DNA of 64,000 bases from Combretum micranthum. Lineage: Eukaryota > Streptophyta > Magnoliopsida > Myrtales > Combretaceae. Shown piece by piece: positions 61,207 to 64,000 of this stretch. Position 1 is the stretch's first letter. The number at the start of each line of letters is the position of its first letter. Where the stretch lies: positions 186,001-250,000 of the forward strand of contig JAMXBD010001095.1 in assembly GCA_024138025.1 (NCBI GenBank). The letters are read 5' to 3'. A program made the translations under genes and the position numbers. Below the pieces are notes generated by a model, which saw nothing but the letters and a program-made list of their open reading frames with translations, was not told the DNA's origin and did no database searches.

Positions 61207-63387
61207 GTGAGAACACTGACCGTAACGATTATGATCACTCACTTTCATCTTCGTATAATAATGTCAAAACAAGTGCTTTTTAATGATTTTATCTTTACCT
61301 AACTCAATTTGGTTACTGAAATTTCAATTATCTATGTTCAAGTTGTTTGCTTTTTCGTGATTTTATGCAATTTTCATACATTTTGAATATGCTTGTCAAT
61401 TCCATGCTGCCATGTTGTGTAAATTGGGGAAATTGATGAAGTTAGAATTATGTCGGGATGGGAATTGTAATTTAGGTTTAAGGATCATAGAATGCACGAT
61501 AACGAAGAGAGATATAAACAAGTTCAGAAGTGAATATGATACAAACCCGAAGATAAAAGAGGGAATAAAAGGGAGAAACTTTACAAGTTCTCTTATTGCA
61601 ACGGAGCAGCATTGATTTCTTCTGATAGTAGAATTTGGTTCTCCCACAATATAGGGCTTTGATTTTTATCTAGACAAGTCCCCAAATTTTATGCTTGTCA
61701 TGTAGAGGTTTGGCCATGGGTTGGATTCATTCTGGAACCCGCCATTCTAAAGATTCTGGATTGGGATAGTAATTTGGGACAAGGTTCCTGGTGGTTCTGG
61801 ATTGTGAATAATAAAAGGAAAAAGGATCAAACTTTACCGGAAGATGACACCCTAAGGAATGGTTTCAAACCAGCCTTGGACTGTGTGTTCATGGGGTGGT
61901 TCCAGAGCCTTTTATCTCAGAACTATGAACTGCTGGTTCCAGAATTGGAATTTGCTGTTCCCAAGCCGTAATAAAGTCTTCCATTGTATAATTAGCTGGT
62001 GAACATATGGGTATATCTAGTGGTTACGGGGAAATTTTTTCCATGATATCTTGTAACATGGAGTATATTAAAGCGTCTGTTTATGGTTCTTCTCTGCCTT
62101 AAGTTTTAGGATCATTTACAGTCACTAGTTTTCAAGTGAAATAGAATATCATGCTCCAATGACATGTTATGCTGACTGTTTTTATCTGGTAAGGCTTCAG
62201 CACTTTCTTGTAGTTGAGGCTTGAAAGTTCATCACGATGAATGAAAATATTGAGGATTTTTCAAAAAGTATTTCGATGATGATATTTAAGAAGTTATGCC
62301 TTTCTTTCAAAAAAGTATCTCAGTGTTGATTTTATCTATCCAAGTCCCCAGATTTTATGCCTGTCATATAGAGGTTTGGACATGGATTGGATTCAAACTG
62401 GAACTGGCCATTCAAACATATGTGGGTCCAGATGGGAATTAGGGCATGGTTCCAGTCTAATTCTGGACCGTGCATTATAAAGTTTGACCCTTTTTTTTCA
62501 TTTGATTTTTCAGTTTAAGCTTCTAGGAAATGCTTTAAAATTCACACCTTAATTTTGTTTTATAAATGTTTAATTTACTAGCATTAGTTTGCCTTTGGTA
62601 CTATGTTCTTATTAGTTGCTGAAGTCTTTTGTGCAAAGTTTTAGCTTTACAAATTTGCAGCATCTTAATGGATATTTCTCCAATCACTACTCACATTCTA
62701 AGAGGCAACAACCATAATAATATCCCAAGATAAGTAAATGAGACAGTAAAGTGAAGTTATGTAAATTTAAGCTATATAAAATGCTATTGGCAAAAAAAAA
62801 AAAAGAAGGTATATATAGTGCAAGTGCAGTGATGACTGGCAGTTGTTGCACACCAACTGGGAAATTGCCATTATTGAATTTCGGAAATTTTCACTTTCTT
62901 GAACTTGTTTCGTTTTGAATCATCAAATAGTTAAAGGTTTGGACCTTTGCCGTGCAAACGGCAACAGTCTCTTAGTCATTGCTTTTCAAGAGAGTTTCTA
63001 AGAAAATTTTGTATACGTAATAGTTTTAGTGCTATTTGAATTAAAATTTAGGGCAGCAATATTATAAAACCTGTTCCTAGGTCAAAGTGATCTGTCATTT
63101 CTCATTTTATAGTTAAATGGTTAAACATATATCTTGGTGTAAATATTCAGACAAGTTAGAAGCCATGAAAAAAAATTACCAGGTAATTTTATTAGTTTCT
63201 TGTTGAATTTCAAAAAGTTTAGATGATTGATTTTCAGCTTCTGATGGCAACTGAGAACCGATGTCATAGTGTATCTAGGATATATACCATGTTTTTAATG
63301 ACATCTGAATCTTCTTTAAGCAAATGAAGATAATCTCATTAAAGTTAATGGAATTGAAGCCAGAAGTGTGATGAATTGTTTTGACAG
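61207..63387 (+). other. Leader intron of the right-edge gene
   Basis: 2.2 kb between the donor at 61207 and the acceptor TTGACAG at 63387. It contains a diverged duplicate: about 61663-61800 and 62325-62470 both read CAAGTCCCCARATTTTATGC, then GTAGAGGTTTGG or ATAGAGGTTTGG, then a GGTTCC-rich tract. Otherwise no gene. Confidence 0.5.
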
Positions 63388-63403
63388 GTGTATTCTAACA
63401 AAA

Positions 63404-64000
63404 ATGAAAAGGAAGAGGCAGGGATGCAACACATCTTTGTGCAATAATGGAGAATTGAGGTAATGCGTTTGTGTTTTCGGGTGGAACTGGACCCGAGATT
63501 TTCATTTCGCCCTAGTTTTATGCTTATTATATTTATTTCTTGATATACCTTGTATTTTTGTAACTTCTAGCACTCCAAGACGTGTATCTCAGGGGAATGC
63601 CAAAATTAATGATGCAGTTGAAGATGCTGCTCGAGAGGGTTTACAAAATCCTGCTGTAGCGGTGAGTAACTGATTTATACCGGAAGGTGATATGACACCT
63701 TTGCAGTTGATATGGCTCATTTTTAGAATAGTATTGCATGCTTTCCCTGAGAAATGGTAGCAAAAATGATTTCTTTTACTTTGTCCAGGTTCCCTTTAGG
63801 AGCCGGTGTGCACCAAGTAAGCTGGTTCAAATATCTAACAAATTCAGTGATGGTGATGTGAAACGTCAAATGATAACAGAGATTGGTTTTGGTGGGCTAT
63901 TGGACATCAAATTTAAATATCTAAATGTAGATTTATGCCGATTTTTAGTTGAGCATTTCGATGCAGACAGCTGTTCTTTTGATATGCCTGGTTTTCAATT
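63404..64000 (+). CDS. N-terminal part of a plant-specific protein resembling Ulp1-associated proteins (partial)
   Basis: Exons 63404-63459, 63571-63661 and 63789 to the window edge, all with GT-AG introns and consistent phase. The 119 residues visible start MKRKRQGCNTSLCNNGELSTPRR (basic). The third exon reads RSRCAPSKLVQISNKFSDGDVK, IGFGGLLDIKFKYLN and LCRFLVEHFDADSCSFDMPG. The pattern RC.P..LV......L....IGFG.LL.....L...LC.WL...FD is common in plant proteins that often have a C-terminal Ulp1/SENP cysteine protease domain and in transposon relatives of them. That domain would lie beyond the window, so protease activity cannot be claimed. The clean frames and introns suggest a host gene. Confidence 0.65.

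Noticed and set aside
1..64000. CRISPR arrays, rRNA genes or intact tRNA genes
   Set aside because: No regularly spaced repeats with unique spacers and no complete tRNA or rRNA were seen; the only tRNA-like signals are the SINE-like units at 27785-28357.

Overview
This window is nuclear DNA from a flowering plant, most likely a woody eudicot. It is AT-rich, the genes have many short exons with GT-AG introns, and most of the space is decayed transposable elements. There are three believable host genes and no bacterial, organellar or viral block.

Host genes. (1) Minus strand, 12.66-17.76 kb: a complete ten-exon oxysterol-binding-protein-related gene of the plant ORP3 type (456 aa), with the signature EQVSHHPP split across an intron that has a GC donor. 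(2) Plus strand, 42.5-46.9 kb: MHF1/CENP-S, a 141-aa histone-fold protein with a separate non-coding leader exon. (3) Plus strand, from about 61.04 kb to the window edge: the leader and first 119 codons of a plant-specific gene resembling the N-terminal part of Ulp1-associated proteins.

Transposable elements. Several long non-coding units have TG...CA-type ends and short flanking duplications, and I read them as solo LTRs: 2.2-5.9, 6.2-9.0, 26.1-36.4 (a nest), 38.1-41.9 and 48.2-51.0 kb. I see no gag-pol internal region anywhere. A 5'-truncated L1-type LINE starts near 20.25 kb and ends near 37.29 kb. It was opened twice, by a 3.0-kb element (target duplication GGAAG) and by a 10.3-kb LTR nest (target duplication TGAGG). 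Removing both restores its reading context. Between 51.48 and 60.96 kb lies a 9.5-kb Mutator-like element with about 95-bp inverted ends and a perfect 9-bp target duplication. It carries a broken mudrA-type transposase and a broken MAIN-like plant-mobile-domain gene, and each has a further insertion inside it. Small inverted-repeat elements (MITEs) cluster upstream of the ORP3 gene and in the leader intron of MHF1.

Layout: 0-2.2 kb AT-rich spacer; 2.2-9.0 kb two LTRs; 9-12.6 kb spacer with one small element; 12.7-17.8 kb ORP3; 18.2-19.4 kb three MITEs; 20.3-37.3 kb LINE and its inserts; 38.1-41.9 kb LTR; 42.5-46.9 kb MHF1; 48.2-51.0 kb LTR; 51.5-61.0 kb Mutator-like element; 61.0-64.0 kb partial gene. 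The three host genes share no evident pathway. All boundaries come from reading the sequence by eye; no alignment or database search was run.
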